64,000 nt of DNA, from the NCBI GenBank assembly GCA_003553225.1, contig PWDW01000060.1, forward strand, positions 36,519 through 100,518, in the 5' to 3' direction. Within the stretch, counting starts at the first letter, position 1. Every line of letters starts with the position of its first letter. Positions 29,607-39,704 of the stretch are shown piece after piece. The position numbers were made by a program, and so were the translations under genes. The DNA is from Halanaerobiaceae bacterium (GTDB lineage: Bacteria > Bacillota > Halanaerobiia > Halanaerobiales > Halarsenatibacteraceae). Below the pieces are notes generated by a model, which saw nothing but the letters and a program-made list of their open reading frames with translations, did not search any database and was not told the origin of the DNA.

Positions 29607-30269
29607 TTAGTCCTTGGCCACAGAGATATAAACAATGGCAATCATGCCATATATAAAAGCCTGAATCACTCCCACAAACAGATCAAACCAGGCGTGCAGA
29701 GGTACGGGTATCATCCAGGGTGCGGCCATATAGATTAAGCCCAGAATAATACTGGCTCCTACCATATTCCCAAAAAGACGGAAGGAATGTGATATAGGTT
29801 TGGCCAGCTCAGAGACAACATTGATAGGCAGCATGAAAATAACCGGTTCAGCAAAACCTTTTGCATATCCCAGAATACCCTTTTCCTTCATCCCATAATA
29901 ATGACTTACCATAAAAACCACTGCCGCCAGTCCCAGAGTTAGATTCAAATCAGTTGAGGGACTCGGCACTCCGGGAAGCAGTACCACCAGATTGGAAAAA
30001 CCTATGTAGACAAATATGGTGGCAATAAAGGGCAGCAGGTTGCGCCCCTCACCCGGCAGCATATCTTCAATCTGATCCTCAATAGTACTGACAATCAGTT
30101 CCGCAATATTCTGTGCTTTGCCCGGTTTTAAGCTCATATTACTGGTTATCCACCTGGAGACTAGCACCAGCAGAATGAGTAAAATCCAGCTAACAATCAA
30201 AGTATCGGTTATGGGCAGGCTTTCATTTCCCATAAAATAATAAAGCTCCTGTGGGCCCGGTTCCAGCAT
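29607..30269 (-). CDS. atpB: F0 ATP synthase a subunit
   Basis: The a subunit forms the ion channel next to the c-ring. The 220-residue protein has 5-6 membrane helices; the essential Arg is in HSFRLFGNMVGA, preceded by NVVSELAKPIS. The C-terminus (LFVGVIQAFIYGMIAIVYISVA) is typical. It is slightly short, as usual in clostridial enzymes. It follows the AtpZ-like gene and precedes the divergent c subunit. Confidence 0.95.
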   Translation of the reverse strand: MLEPGPQELYYFMGNESLPITDTLIVSWILLILLVLVSRWITSNMSLKPGKAQNIAELIVSTIEDQIEDMLPGEGRNLLPFIATIFVYIGFSNLVVLLPGVPSPSTDLNLTLGLAAVVFMVSHYYGMKEKGILGYAKGFAEPVIFMLPINVVSELAKPISHSFRLFGNMVGASIILGLIYMAAPWMIPVPLHAWFDLFVGVIQAFIYGMIAIVYISVAKD

Positions 30270-30408
30270 CTGCAGTATCCTCCTTTCTCAGCTAACATAT
30301 CTCACATACATATCTTACATATCTCAACTAACAAAAATAAAAATATCACCTGCAGCTTACTGTCAGCTGCATTAAATGAAAAAAATAACTAATGAAAATA
30401 ACTGTTCC

Positions 30409-30630
30409 CTATTTTTGAACAATGCTCATTATCAACTTATAATTGGTGTAAAAACCAGCAATAATACCAATTACAAGCCCCATAGCCTTAAATATAAGCT
30501 CCCTTTCCAGCCAATTGTCCAGAAAATAGCCGGCCCCAAAACCAATACAAACACTGGCCAGCATAACGAAACCGACCTGGCTTAAAAGACTTAATGAATG
30601 AAGGATCTGGCTCCATTTATTATCACTCAT
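30409..30630 (-). CDS. AtpZ/AtpI-family protein, first gene of the atp operon
   Basis: The 73-residue protein has two membrane helices (about 16-36 and 45-66) with GFGAGYFLDNWL between them, matching the small AtpZ-like (F0F1-ATPase subunit, putative) family found ahead of atpB in Firmicutes. It is believed to aid assembly or carry Mg2+/Ca2+. ATG follows GGGGTAGGATT. It is the first gene behind the promoter at 30691-30718. Confidence 0.85.
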   Translation of the reverse strand: MSDNKWSQILHSLSLLSQVGFVMLASVCIGFGAGYFLDNWLERELIFKAMGLVIGIIAGFYTNYKLIMSIVQK

Positions 30631-30930
30631 AATCCTACCCCAATCTCGAATTAATTGAGCAAACAGGCCGCCAGTAAATATCCAGAAATCATTATAACAT
30701 AAAACCTGTAATTTTCAAGCAATATTTATAAATAGTTCGTTAATATTCCTGCAGAACCCAAAATGACACTTCTCCTAAATTCCTGACTTACCCAAAATCT
30801 TAGTAATATAAGACCTTACACTCCCTTAATATCCCAGATTATATAACAGCAATGACCTCCTGAGTTATCAGCCGGCAGTGATTTGTATTTTATACCACTA
30901 AAACCATATTACTCCCCTTCTCAGCCTTAG
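30631..30930. other. Intergenic region with the atp operon promoter
   Basis: This 300-bp gap separates rpiB from the atp operon. Apart from the promoter at 30691-30718 I see only AT-rich sequence; there is a Shine-Dalgarno-like AGGAGGTCA near 30850 but no meaningful ORF behind it, and no clear terminator for the rpiB transcript. Confidence 0.5.
30691..30718 (-). promoter_or_regulatory. Sigma-A-type promoter for the ATP synthase operon
   Basis: On the minus strand TTGAAA, a 16-bp spacer and a perfect TATAAT, 60 nt before the first ATG of the operon. Transcription should start near 30684. Confidence 0.78.
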
Positions 30931-31866
30931 CTATTCTGTTTTACCTATCTTATCCACTCTCCGCTGATGTCGGCCCCCATCAAAACTTTCTTCAAGCCAG
31001 ACTCTAACTATCTCCCGCGCCAGTTCAGGTCCTATGATTCTGCCCCCCATGGTCAAAACATTGGAATCATTATGGCGTCGGGTATCCCGGGCTGATACAG
31101 TATCATGACAGTGAGCCGCTCTTATACCTTTAAATTTATTGGCCGCAATTGACATTCCTATACCGGTACCACAGATCAGTATACCCAGCCTTCCCTCTCC
31201 GGCAGCTACCTTTTTGGCCACTCCGGCTGCATAATCAGGGTAATCAACTGATTCTGTACTATCAGTTCCTATATCCTCATAATCAATATTTTCTTCCTCA
31301 AAAAATTTAACTATCTCTTCTTTCAAATGATAGCCTGCATGGTCGGCTCCAATTATGACTTTCATGTTATCTCCCTCCTGAGGATTATTCGGGTTTAAGC
31401 CTATTTTTTCGCTTTCCCGGGCCAGCTGCTCCAGAACCGCGAGTACTGCCTGTTTTAGTTGATCTCTTGTTGAGCGGTAGGTCTCCAGAGACTGCCCCCA
31501 GGGGTCCCGGATATTTGAAATTTCCGCCCCTGTAAGTTCATTAAAAGAATAAATATAGTTTTTCTCAGGCCCCCATTTTTCTTTTAAGATGTCCCTCTGG
31601 CTATCAGTCATGGTGATAATTAAATTCACCCGGTTGATTAATTTTTCATCAGCCGGCTGACAGCGGTGACCCTCTGTATCAATATTCACTTCTGACATTA
31701 CCTTAATCATCCTGTCCTGCCCCTGTCCCCCGCTGTAAGCACTTAATCCTGCCGAAATAGCCTGCCAGTCATCAAGATTATATTTCTTTTTCAAAAATTC
31801 AAACCAGTATTCTGCCATTGGACTCCGGCAGGTATTACCGGTACACACAAACAGCACTCTGGGCAT
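30931..31866 (-). CDS. Fused YwlE-type protein-arginine phosphatase and ribose-5-phosphate isomerase B
   Basis: Residues 1-150 are a low-molecular-weight phosphatase: P-loop CTGNTCRSP from Cys8 to Pro16 and general acid Asp121 in DPWG. Thr12 in the loop is the feature that marks YwlE-type arginine phosphatases rather than tyrosine phosphatases. Residues 168-311 are RpiB: GADHAGYHLKEE, GILICGTGIGMSIAANK, AAHCHDTVSARDTRRHNDSNVL. A ~17-residue linker joins them with no stop. Met168 (31365) is preceded by AGGAGG at 8 nt, so free RpiB (144 residues) may also be made. In Bacillus ywlE and rpiB are separate neighbours. The start ATG overlaps the upstream ywlC stop (TAATG). Confidence 0.92.
   Translation of the reverse strand: MPRVLFVCTGNTCRSPMAEYWFEFLKKKYNLDDWQAISAGLSAYSGGQGQDRMIKVMSEVNIDTEGHRCQPADEKLINRVNLIITMTDSQRDILKEKWGPEKNYIYSFNELTGAEISNIRDPWGQSLETYRSTRDQLKQAVLAVLEQLARESEKIGLNPNNPQEGDNMKVIIGADHAGYHLKEEIVKFFEEENIDYEDIGTDSTESVDYPDYAAGVAKKVAAGEGRLGILICGTGIGMSIAANKFKGIRAAHCHDTVSARDTRRHNDSNVLTMGGRIIGPELAREIVRVWLEESFDGGRHQRRVDKIGKTE
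31363..31379 (-). promoter_or_regulatory. Internal ribosome-binding site and ATG of the RpiB part
   Basis: The minus strand reads AGGAGGGAGATAACATG inside the fused gene, in frame with the RpiB domain whose canonical start is this Met. The site is as good as any in the window, which makes independent initiation at codon 168 likely. Confidence 0.75.
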
Positions 31867-32969
31867 TACCTGTCTCCTTCCTTTTTATCAAATTGTTCCA
31901 GAAAAACTTCTTCTTCTGCAGCCTTATATAACCTATTCATCACGGCCCGGCCAATTCCTTTTTCCGGAACAGCCTCTACAATAATATAATCCACACCCTC
32001 ATAATCCATGTTTCGCAGACAGGCAAACAAATTATGAGCGGCCTGGGATAGATCTTTAATAGAACCCATTTCTGCTATTTTGAAATTTTCAAAAAACCCC
32101 CTGCCCCTGATTTTCTGTGCTGTTTCCGTACTAACAATCAGACCCGGTTCTTTAGGTTTTCGGCTGTGAATATAATTTTTTAGATTATCGGGCTGACAGT
32201 TATGGACTAAAATAACCGGGGCTGCAGGTGAATAATGTCTGTATTTCATACCCGGGGCCGGAGGAGTCATTGCCCTGTTATCTTCAGCCTGCCTGGAACT
32301 GGGGACCGGTTTGCCTAAAACAGCTGATATATCATGACCCGTAATGGCTCCCGGCCTCAGTATTTCCGGGCCAGAGCCGCTTAAATCCAGTACAGTGGAT
32401 TCCACCCCCACCTCACAGGGCCCACCATCAATTATCAAAGAGAGTTTCCCCTTCAGATCACGGTAAACATGTTCTGCCCTGGTAGGACTGGGGCCCCCGG
32501 ATATATTGGCACTGGGCGCCGCCAGGGGAAAAGAAGCTCGGGCAATTAAAGCCCGGGCCACCCGGTGAGAAGGCATCCTGACCGCCACCGTATCCAGTCC
32601 GGCGGTGGTTATATCCGGTATAACTTTCTGGCGTTGAAAAATAACTGTCAGGGGTCCCGGCCAGAAAGCAGAAAACAGTTTGTTTAATTCAGGCACCTCA
32701 GCCCCCTGGACAACTTTTTCCAGCTGTTTTTGGTCTGCAATATGCACTATCAGGGGGTTATCAGCCGGACGACCTTTAACAGAAAAAATTTTTTTTACAG
32801 CTTCAGAATTATTTGCCTCAGCCCCCAGTCCGTAAACTGTTTCTGTGGGAAAGGCAACAACCTCTCCCTTTTTCAGAAGCTCAGCTCCTTCTTTAATTAC
32901 TTTGTTGTTCAGAAGTTTTTTGTAATCCAGATCAGGGTTTACCTTTTTTATGTGGGTAACATAGGCCAT
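31866..32969 (-). CDS. L-threonylcarbamoyladenylate synthase, Sua5/YwlC type
   Basis: Makes threonylcarbamoyl-AMP from Thr, bicarbonate and ATP for the t6A37 tRNA modification. The YrdC-like domain (about 20-210) has PTETVYGLGA, KGRPADNPLIVHI, MPSHRVAR and APSANISGGPSPT; the C-terminal Sua5 domain (about 240-360) begins near PGMKYRHYSP. ATG 32969 was chosen since AAGGAG lies 9 nt upstream; a TTG at 32987 would overlap prmC. The 367-residue length is typical of the two-domain Sua5 form. Confidence 0.94.
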   Translation of the reverse strand: MAYVTHIKKVNPDLDYKKLLNNKVIKEGAELLKKGEVVAFPTETVYGLGAEANNSEAVKKIFSVKGRPADNPLIVHIADQKQLEKVVQGAEVPELNKLFSAFWPGPLTVIFQRQKVIPDITTAGLDTVAVRMPSHRVARALIARASFPLAAPSANISGGPSPTRAEHVYRDLKGKLSLIIDGGPCEVGVESTVLDLSGSGPEILRPGAITGHDISAVLGKPVPSSRQAEDNRAMTPPAPGMKYRHYSPAAPVILVHNCQPDNLKNYIHSRKPKEPGLIVSTETAQKIRGRGFFENFKIAEMGSIKDLSQAAHNLFACLRNMDYEGVDYIIVEAVPEKGIGRAVMNRLYKAAEEEVFLEQFDKKEGDR

Positions 32970-32983
32970 TGTTTTTAGCTCCT

Positions 32984-33838
32984 TCAATCCTCTATCCGGG
33001 CCCGGATAATTCTATCCTGCCCCCTATTATCTTTTATAACCTCTACTTTTTTCCATTCAGCAAGCATATCACCCACATCATCAGCCTGCTGTGAGCCTAT
33101 CTCCAGCATTAATACTCCTCCCCGGTTGAGCACTTTCCGGGCCTGGGGAATAAGTCGGGTATAATAATCAAGCCCTTTATCTCCTCCCTCCAGGGCCCGC
33201 CGGGGCTCCTTTTTTACTTCTGGAGGCAATTTTTTCATCATACTGTCTCTGATGTAGGGGGGGTTGGACACAACAATATCCACATTGGCCTTGCCCCTCT
33301 TTATCAATGAATTAAGCAGATCACCCCGGATAACTTTCAGTCTGGTTTCCAGTTCATATTTTTTTATATTTTCACGGGCCACCTGGACTGCAGCCCGGGA
33401 AATATCAATACCCAGTATCCGGGACTCTTTTAAATAATAACCCAGGCTGACCATTATGGCACCACTGCCGGTCCCCACATCTACAATATGAGGAGCCGAA
33501 AGTTCTTCTGTTTCACAAAATTCAATTACTTCTTCAACCAGGTTTTCAGTCTCCGGGCGGGGCAGAAGAACTCCCTCATTGACCATTAATTCCAGAGACA
33601 TAAATTCTTTTTTCCCGGTGATATAAGCAGCCGGTAATCGTTCTGCCCTTTTTTTAATCCGGGTCCGGAATTCATCAAGCTCATTTGATTTTAAAGGATA
33701 ATCATAATTTACATATAATTTAATCCTTTCCATACCTAACAGATCGGCCAGAAGAACCTCTGAATCAAGTCGGGGAGTTGAAATATCATGTTTTTTTAAA
33801 TATTCTTCTGAACGATCAAGTACCTCTTTTATATTCAT
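32984..33838 (-). CDS. prmC: Peptide chain release factor glutamine methyltransferase PrmC
   Basis: PrmC methylates the Gln of the GGQ motif in release factors. The sequence has an N-terminal helical domain, SAM site VDVGTGSGAIMVSL and the catalytic NPPY (VVSNPPYI). It directly follows prfA (31 nt), whose product is its substrate. I chose ATG 33838 (284 residues), with GAGGG 7 nt upstream; TTG 33844 is an in-frame alternative. Confidence 0.95.
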   Translation of the reverse strand: MNIKEVLDRSEEYLKKHDISTPRLDSEVLLADLLGMERIKLYVNYDYPLKSNELDEFRTRIKKRAERLPAAYITGKKEFMSLELMVNEGVLLPRPETENLVEEVIEFCETEELSAPHIVDVGTGSGAIMVSLGYYLKESRILGIDISRAAVQVARENIKKYELETRLKVIRGDLLNSLIKRGKANVDIVVSNPPYIRDSMMKKLPPEVKKEPRRALEGGDKGLDYYTRLIPQARKVLNRGGVLMLEIGSQQADDVGDMLAEWKKVEVIKDNRGQDRIIRARIED

Positions 33839-33869
33839 ACCCAACCCTCATATATAATATTTATCAGCA

Positions 33870-34949
33870 TCACAGCTGCTCAAGTTTCTTGAGATTATCC
33901 TCTTCAATAAGAGGCTCAATAATAATATCAAGCTCCCCATCCAGAATATCTTCCAGCTGATGTTCTGTTAGATTTATACGATGATCACTTACCCTGTTCT
34001 GCGGAAAATTATAAGTTCTAATTTTCTCACTGCGGTCTCCAGAACCAATCTGGCTTTTTCGGGCTTCAGCTCTTTTGGCCTGTTTTTCTTCCTCTTTTTT
34101 CTCTTTCAGGCGGGCCCTAAGAATCCTCATCGCCCGGGCCCGGTTTTTGTGCTGGGATTTTTCATCCTGGCAGGATACAGTAAGACCGGAGGGCTCATGA
34201 GTAATTCTAACTGCAGAATCAGTGGTGTTTACACTCTGACCTCCGGGTCCACTGGATCGAAAATAATCTATTTTTAAATCATTCTCATCAATATCAATAT
34301 CAACTTCCTGGGCCTCCGGGAGCACGGCCACGGTGGCTGTCGAGGTATGAATCCGGCCACTGGATTCAGTTGAAGGTACACGCTGGACCCTGTGTACTCC
34401 ACTTTCATATTTTAATTTTTCATAAACATTTTTACCCTCTACAGAAAAAATTATTTCTTTAAAACCACCCACCTCAGAACGGTTGGCACTCATAACCTCA
34501 GTTTCCCAGCTGTTGTCTTCAGCATAATGAGCATACATCCTGTATAAATCTGCGGCAAATATTGCCGCCTCATCCCCCCCGGCCCCGGAACGTATTTCTA
34601 CAATAACATTCTTTTTATCATCCGGATTATCCGGCAGCAGAAGGAGGGGAAGCTCCTCCTGCAGTCTTTCTTTTTTTGGTTTTAATTCTTCCAGTTCCAT
34701 CCGGGCCAGTTCGACCATTTCTTCGTCATCTTCTTTGAGCAGTCCTTTTAGTTCCTCTATTTCGGAAAGAACCTCTTCATATTCGTGATATTTATTTACT
34801 ATTTCCTGAAGCCGGGACTGTTTTTGCATTAATTTTTGATATTCCTCTGAACCCCGTTCTATATCCGGCTGACTGAGTTTTTGGGTTAATTTATTATATT
34901 TTTGTTCTATTTCAGACAGTTTTTCTCTTAAATCAAACACTTCTTTCAC
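33870..34949 (-). CDS. prfA: Peptide chain release factor 1
   Basis: RF1 recognises UAA and UAG. The 359-residue protein has the coiled-coil first domain, the [12 protein letters not shown] region, a stop-codon-recognition loop with [13 protein letters not shown] (the PxT type of RF1, here with flanking P and T) and the GGQ motif in [16 protein letters not shown]. The start is GTG at 34949, overlapping the DUF1385 gene by 17 nt; a GTG at 34940 is equally possible. Confidence 0.96.
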   Translation of the reverse strand: MKEVFDLREKLSEIEQKYNKLTQKLSQPDIERGSEEYQKLMQKQSRLQEIVNKYHEYEEVLSEIEELKGLLKEDDEEMVELARMELEELKPKKERLQEELPLLLLPDNPDDKKNVIVEIRSGAGGDEAAIFAADLYRMYAHYAEDNSWETEVMSANRSEVGGFKEIIFSVEGKNVYEKLKYESGVHRVQRVPSTESSGRIHTSTATVAVLPEAQEVDIDIDENDLKIDYFRSSGPGGQSVNTTDSAVRITHEPSGLTVSCQDEKSQHKNRARAMRILRARLKEKKEEEKQAKRAEARKSQIGSGDRSEKIRTYNFPQNRVSDHRINLTEHQLEDILDGELDIIIEPLIEEDNLKKLEQL

Positions 34950-35814
34950 CTTCCTCTTTTTCTAAAACATGTTGTAGGGCGGTGATTGCCACCTCAAGCA
35001 TTGAATCATCAGGTTCACCTGTGGTCAGTTTTTGGATTAAAAGTCCCGGCCAGGAGAGAGCTCTAATCACCGCAGGAGCCTGCTCTCGACCGGCCAGTTT
35101 AATAATTTCATATGAGGTCCCTGCAATTAAAGGCAGTAAAAGCAGATGAAAAAATATTCTGTACTGCAGGGGAGGTCGACCAAAAAATGAAAAGAAAAAT
35201 ATACTCAATAATATTACCAGAAAAATAAAACTGGTTCCACACCTGGGGTGCAGGGGAGAAAAGCTGCGGGCATTTTCAACAGAAAGAGATAGATCGGATT
35301 CATAGTTGTTTATCACTTTGTGTTCAGCCCCATGATAGCGGAAAACTCTTTTAATGTCTTCCAGCCGGGAGATAAAAAATACATAAAGTATAAAAGCCGT
35401 AATTTTAATAAATCCTTCAATAATATTTAAAATCAGATTCAGCTCTATATAGGGCTGAATTAAACTAATAATAAAAGCGGGAGTGACCACAAAAATCAGA
35501 ACAGCCAAAACAAAAGCCACCACAATGCTGAGCAGCATCTCCCATATTTTTATTTCTTCTCCTTCTTCTTCTGCAGCCTGATCGGCAGAATAACTTAAAG
35601 CCCGGATACCGATATACAGCATCAAAACCAGGGAGACCACACCCCGCACAAAAGGCCAGGAGAGAAAAGAAAATTTTCGGTCCGGAAAAGATATCTTCTC
35701 CTCCTTAATGGCAATATCCTCCTGATTGCGGCGCACGGCAACCGCTATATTCTTTTCTCCCTTCATCATAACCCCTTCTATGACAGCCTGACCACCATAC
35801 TGTTTTTTCTCCAT
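34933..35814 (-). CDS. DUF1385 (YqhQ-family) membrane protein
   Basis: The 293-residue protein begins [17 protein letters not shown], the DUF1385 signature, has four or so membrane helices (near 62-80, 95-120, 125-155 and 195-235), [15 protein letters not shown] and [13 protein letters not shown]. The family is widespread in Firmicutes and often linked to prfA/rpmE; its function is not known. Overlap with prfA indicates co-translation. Confidence 0.88.
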   Translation of the reverse strand: MEKKQYGGQAVIEGVMMKGEKNIAVAVRRNQEDIAIKEEKISFPDRKFSFLSWPFVRGVVSLVLMLYIGIRALSYSADQAAEEEGEEIKIWEMLLSIVVAFVLAVLIFVVTPAFIISLIQPYIELNLILNIIEGFIKITAFILYVFFISRLEDIKRVFRYHGAEHKVINNYESDLSLSVENARSFSPLHPRCGTSFIFLVILLSIFFFSFFGRPPLQYRIFFHLLLLPLIAGTSYEIIKLAGREQAPAVIRALSWPGLLIQKLTTGEPDDSMLEVAITALQHVLEKEEGERSV

Positions 35815-35845
35815 AACAGGTTCTCCTTTTTAAAAAATAATAGCT

Positions 35846-35876
35846 ATAAAAAAAGCAGAGCCCGGGCCCTGCTTTC
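35846..35876 (-). terminator. Rho-independent terminator after rpmE
   Basis: On the minus strand AAAGCAG.GCCCGGGC.CTGCTTT is a near-perfect palindrome followed by TTTTTTTAT. It lies 25 nt after the rpmE stop and just before the DUF1385 gene, so the downstream genes need readthrough or their own start. Confidence 0.82.
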
Positions 35877-35901
35877 AAAAAAAATCAATTTTTTTATTTC
35901 C

Positions 35902-36192
35902 CTACTCGGTAACTTCTTCCTTTTCTTCACTTTCCTCTGTTTCTGAAGCCTCTTCCTCTTCTTCAGCTGCAGAACCAACTTCACCTTCCTCTTCGGAGAG
36001 ACCATATTTTTCCCGGAATCTCTCCACCCGGCCTCCTTTGGCCGATTTCCTTCTTTTCCCTGTGTAAAAAGGATGGCATTTGCCGCAGACCTCAACCCGC
36101 ATATCCTCACGGGTGGACACGGTTTCATATTCTTCACCACAGGCACAGGTTATTGTTGTTTTTTTTAAATCGGGATGTATTTCCTCCTGCAT
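35902..36192 (-). CDS. rpmE: Ribosomal protein L31 with acidic C-terminal extension
   Basis: Residues 1-66 are a zinc-type L31: [31 protein letters not shown] (two Cys pairs) and [11 protein letters not shown]. The remaining ~30 residues form a tail made almost entirely of Glu, Ser, Thr and Ala, which normal L31 (65-70 residues) lacks. ATG follows a GGTGAAATAA-type site. It lies between rho and the DUF1385 gene, as in Bacillus where rho-rpmE are adjacent. Confidence 0.94.
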   Translation of the reverse strand: MQEEIHPDLKKTTITCACGEEYETVSTREDMRVEVCGKCHPFYTGKRRKSAKGGRVERFREKYGLSEEEGEVGSAAEEEEEASETEESEEKEEVTE

Positions 36193-36335
36193 TTATTTCA
36201 CCTCTTTCTATATAATTGTATTGATCATTTTATTGACTGTAATTTTATATGAACATATCATAAAAAGCAGCATTAATCTCTCTTCATTTTAAACAACTAA
36301 TATTATAACACAGCCCCTGAGACTATGCAAACAAA

Positions 36336-37592
36336 TCATTTGAAGATCTTACTCAGAGCTGCCAGAAGCTCCCGGTTATCACCGGTGTTTTTTATCTGTT
36401 TTATAAAAGTCCGCATCACCTGGGTTTTATCTGCATCAGCAATTTTTGTTCTCAGATTCCACATCGTATTCTGCTCTTCTTCATCAAACAGCAGCTCCTC
36501 TTTTCTGGTCCCGGAGCGGGGAATATCAATAGCGGGAAATATTCTCTGTTCGGCCAGCTTACGATCCAGATGTATTTCCATGTTCCCGGTTCCTTTAAAC
36601 TCTTCGTAAATTACATCATCCATCCTGCTGCCGGTTTGAATAAGTGAAGTTGCAATAATGGTCAGACTGCCTCCTTCTTCAATATTGCGTCCGGCCCCAA
36701 AAAACTTTTTGGGAAAATGCATTGCGGAAGGATCCAGGCCCCCGGACAGAGTCCGACCACTGGAAGGAGTTGTTACATTGGCCGCCCGGGCCAGGCGGGT
36801 GATACTATCCAGCAGAATAACCACATCATACTTATGCTCAACCAGCCTTTTGGCTTTTTTAAGCACCAGACGGGCCACCTGCAGATGATCTTCCGGAGGT
36901 TCATCAAAAGTAGAGCTTATCACTTCAGCATCAACCGAACGCTTCATATCGGTAACTTCTTCGGGACGTTCATCAATCAAAAGGATCATCCTTTTAGTTT
37001 CCGGATAATTGGTTTTAATACTGTTTGCTATTTTTTTTAAAAGAACCGTTTTCCCCGCTTTAGGAGGTGATACTATCAGGCCCCGCTGTCCTTTTCCAAT
37101 AGGACAGATTAAATCCATTAGTCTGGTGGAAACTTCATTTTTTTTATATTCCAGCTTAAATCGCTCCCGGGGATACAGAGGAGTTAAATCTTCAAAAAAG
37201 GCTCTATCTTCGGCTTTTTGAGGATCCTGAAAATTTACCGCCTCTATCCTAAGCAGAGCAAAATATCTTTCATTCTCCTTTGGCTCCCGCACCTGACCGG
37301 CCACCACATCCCCGGTGCGCAGGTCAAAACGGCGAATCTGGGAGGCAGAAATATAAATATCATCACTGGAGGGTAAATACTGAGAAGGACGCAGAAAACC
37401 ATAACCTTCATCTTCAATTATTTCCAGCACACCTTCAGCAAAAATATTGCCCCCTGCTTCTGTTTCTTTTTTTAAAATAGCAAAAATAAGATCTCGCTTT
37501 CTCATCTGACTGTATCCCGAAACCTCGAAATCCTTGGCCAGATCATGCAGCTCGGTTATTGTCTTTTTTTCCAGATCACTAATATTTAGCAA
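36336..37592 (-). CDS. rho: Transcription termination factor Rho
   Basis: Rho is the ATP-driven RNA helicase that ends transcription. The 418 residues contain the N-terminal helical domain, the RNA-binding fold ([15 protein letters not shown]), Walker [11 protein letters not shown], Walker [14 protein letters not shown], the Q-loop LSGGLDPSA and the R-loop [11 protein letters not shown]. The start is TTG at 37592, with AGGTGG 7 nt upstream. Length and motifs are normal. Its leader contains a palindrome (GTTGTTCGACAAC near 37637-37649) and a 9-bp direct repeat GCTGTCTAA near 37670-37696. Confidence 0.96.
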   Translation of the reverse strand: MLNISDLEKKTITELHDLAKDFEVSGYSQMRKRDLIFAILKKETEAGGNIFAEGVLEIIEDEGYGFLRPSQYLPSSDDIYISASQIRRFDLRTGDVVAGQVREPKENERYFALLRIEAVNFQDPQKAEDRAFFEDLTPLYPRERFKLEYKKNEVSTRLMDLICPIGKGQRGLIVSPPKAGKTVLLKKIANSIKTNYPETKRMILLIDERPEEVTDMKRSVDAEVISSTFDEPPEDHLQVARLVLKKAKRLVEHKYDVVILLDSITRLARAANVTTPSSGRTLSGGLDPSAMHFPKKFFGAGRNIEEGGSLTIIATSLIQTGSRMDDVIYEEFKGTGNMEIHLDRKLAEQRIFPAIDIPRSGTRKEELLFDEEEQNTMWNLRTKIADADKTQVMRTFIKQIKNTGDNRELLAALSKIFK

Positions 37593-37770
37593 TAATATTC
37601 CACCTTTCTTTTCCCGGGCCTCAAGTAATAGACACAGGGTTGTTCGACAACTTTTATTGCCGCTTATTTATTAGACAGCGTAAAATTTAGACAGCTTGAA
37701 ATTAGAAAAACTGGATTGTTCAGGCAGGGATAACAGTAATTAAAATAAAAAGGAAAGAAGGGCTGAGATG

Positions 37771-37806
37771 AATAAAAGGGTACTATTCCCGGCCGGAATA
37801 ATACCC
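37771..37806 (-). terminator. Rho-independent terminator after fba
   Basis: Minus strand: GGGTATTATTCC and GGGAATAGTACCC form a stem of about 12 bp with one mismatch, followed by TTTTATT. It begins 20 nt after the fba stop. Confidence 0.85.
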
Positions 37807-37825
37807 TGATTGCTGACAGGAAAAA

Positions 37826-38692
<867 letters not shown>

Positions 38693-38770
38693 TCATGTAA
38701 TATGGTTAAAGAGATTTTAAATCTATTTAATCTATTTCTATTTTTAAATCTTTATTCTGCTGTTTTATGT

Positions 38771-38804
38771 TAATACTGTATTTTAATACTGTATTTTAAT
38801 ACTG
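38771..38804. repeat. 13-bp tandem repeat upstream of fba
   Basis: TTAATACTGTATT is repeated about 2.6 times without interruption between the Cys-rich gene and fba. On the fba strand each unit contains GTATTAAAATAC, itself nearly palindromic. Possible regulatory array or simple repeat. Confidence 0.7.
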
Positions 38805-38825
38805 CAGAATCCATTATATTTTTAG

Positions 38826-39581
38826 CTAGTGATTAACTCCCGTTCCATCGGCCTCCCGGAGTATTTCCCTGAGGAAAAATATATTATTTACCAGTTTTAA
38901 CTCGGTAAGTTTGCGCAGGTTCTTTAAATCCTGTCTCCGGGCCGTGGGAATAATTACGAAATTACCACAGCTGGCACACTCCAGTCTGATGTTCTCCCGG
39001 GACAGGTTAATATCAATATGCAGGGCCTGACACTCACAATGCAGACTGCCTTCAGCAGCCAGGTCATGAATGTAATCAAGGGCTTCCAGGATAACCTCCG
39101 GATTGGAAAAATCATCACTGCCCAGTTCCCGGGTAAGAAGTTCCATTTCCTTTTTTTCTTTGATTTCTTTTTCTTTTAGTTTATGGTAGTCTCCAAAATA
39201 ACCCAGATTAAGCCCGGTAGATTTGCATATGAGAGGGTTTTCAGAATCCGAAGCCCAGAAACGAGATGTTTTCAGGATTTGAGTATGCTGTTTTTCACAT
39301 ACCGGACAGTAATAACATATCTCCAGATTAAGTTTTCCCAGCCGGGAAATAACCGCCTTTTTTTGCCCACAGGGGCAGATGATCTGGCAGCCCCTTTTAT
39401 CTGACAGCTGAAAAACATTTATTTTTTCCAGATAAAAAGGACCACAATCCAGGCATCTCAAGGCAACTGCGGTTTCTTTTTTTAAAATCATAGCTGGCAA
39501 ACCTGATGACGGTTCAGGCTTTTCCCCCTTCATTTTATTATAAATATAAAACAGTAAATTTGTCCGGAATCTGAACAGCAT
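38826..39581 (-). CDS. Cys-rich, probably zinc-binding protein of unknown function
   Basis: I do not recognise this family. The 251-residue frame has four Cys clusters: CLDCG (43-47), CPCG (69-72), CYYCPVC (89-95) with a nearby His, and CECQ plus CASCG in the C-terminal third. They look like two or three zinc ribbons; a Lys/Glu-rich helix lies near 135-150. The frame's first ATG (39581) sits inside a 23-bp duplication and has no Shine-Dalgarno, so the true start may be ATG 39533 or ATG 39491; neither has a strong site. It is upstream of fba in the same orientation. Confidence 0.68.
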   Translation of the reverse strand: MLFRFRTNLLFYIYNKMKGEKPEPSSGLPAMILKKETAVALRCLDCGPFYLEKINVFQLSDKRGCQIICPCGQKKAVISRLGKLNLEICYYCPVCEKQHTQILKTSRFWASDSENPLICKSTGLNLGYFGDYHKLKEKEIKEKKEMELLTRELGSDDFSNPEVILEALDYIHDLAAEGSLHCECQALHIDINLSRENIRLECASCGNFVIIPTARRQDLKNLRKLTELKLVNNIFFLREILREADGTGVNH

Positions 39582-39616
39582 TTTAATTTATATCTGAACA
39601 GTATTTTAATTTTAAA
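39571..39616. repeat. 23-bp tandem duplication upstream of the Cys-rich gene
   Basis: CTGAACAG(C/T)ATTTTAATTT occurs twice in tandem (39571 and 39594) with a 23-bp period. The first unit contains the first ATG of the Cys-rich frame, which casts doubt on that start. Confidence 0.7.
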
Positions 39617-39704
39617 CAGCAGATAATTAACTATATTTATTTTATTCTTGAAAAAATCACAAATTCCTTTAATAAAAACTGGAGTAAAGTGACCGGCCTG
39701 GCTT

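Noticed and set aside
31866..32987. Longer start of ywlC at TTG 32987
   Set aside because: It overlaps prmC and has no site, while ATG 32969 has AAGGAG at the right distance.
35844..36146. Frame on the minus strand overlapping rpmE with a Lys/Arg-rich end
   Set aside because: It is a shifted-frame shadow of L31 and its acidic tail; L31 has the zinc Cys pairs and a proper start.
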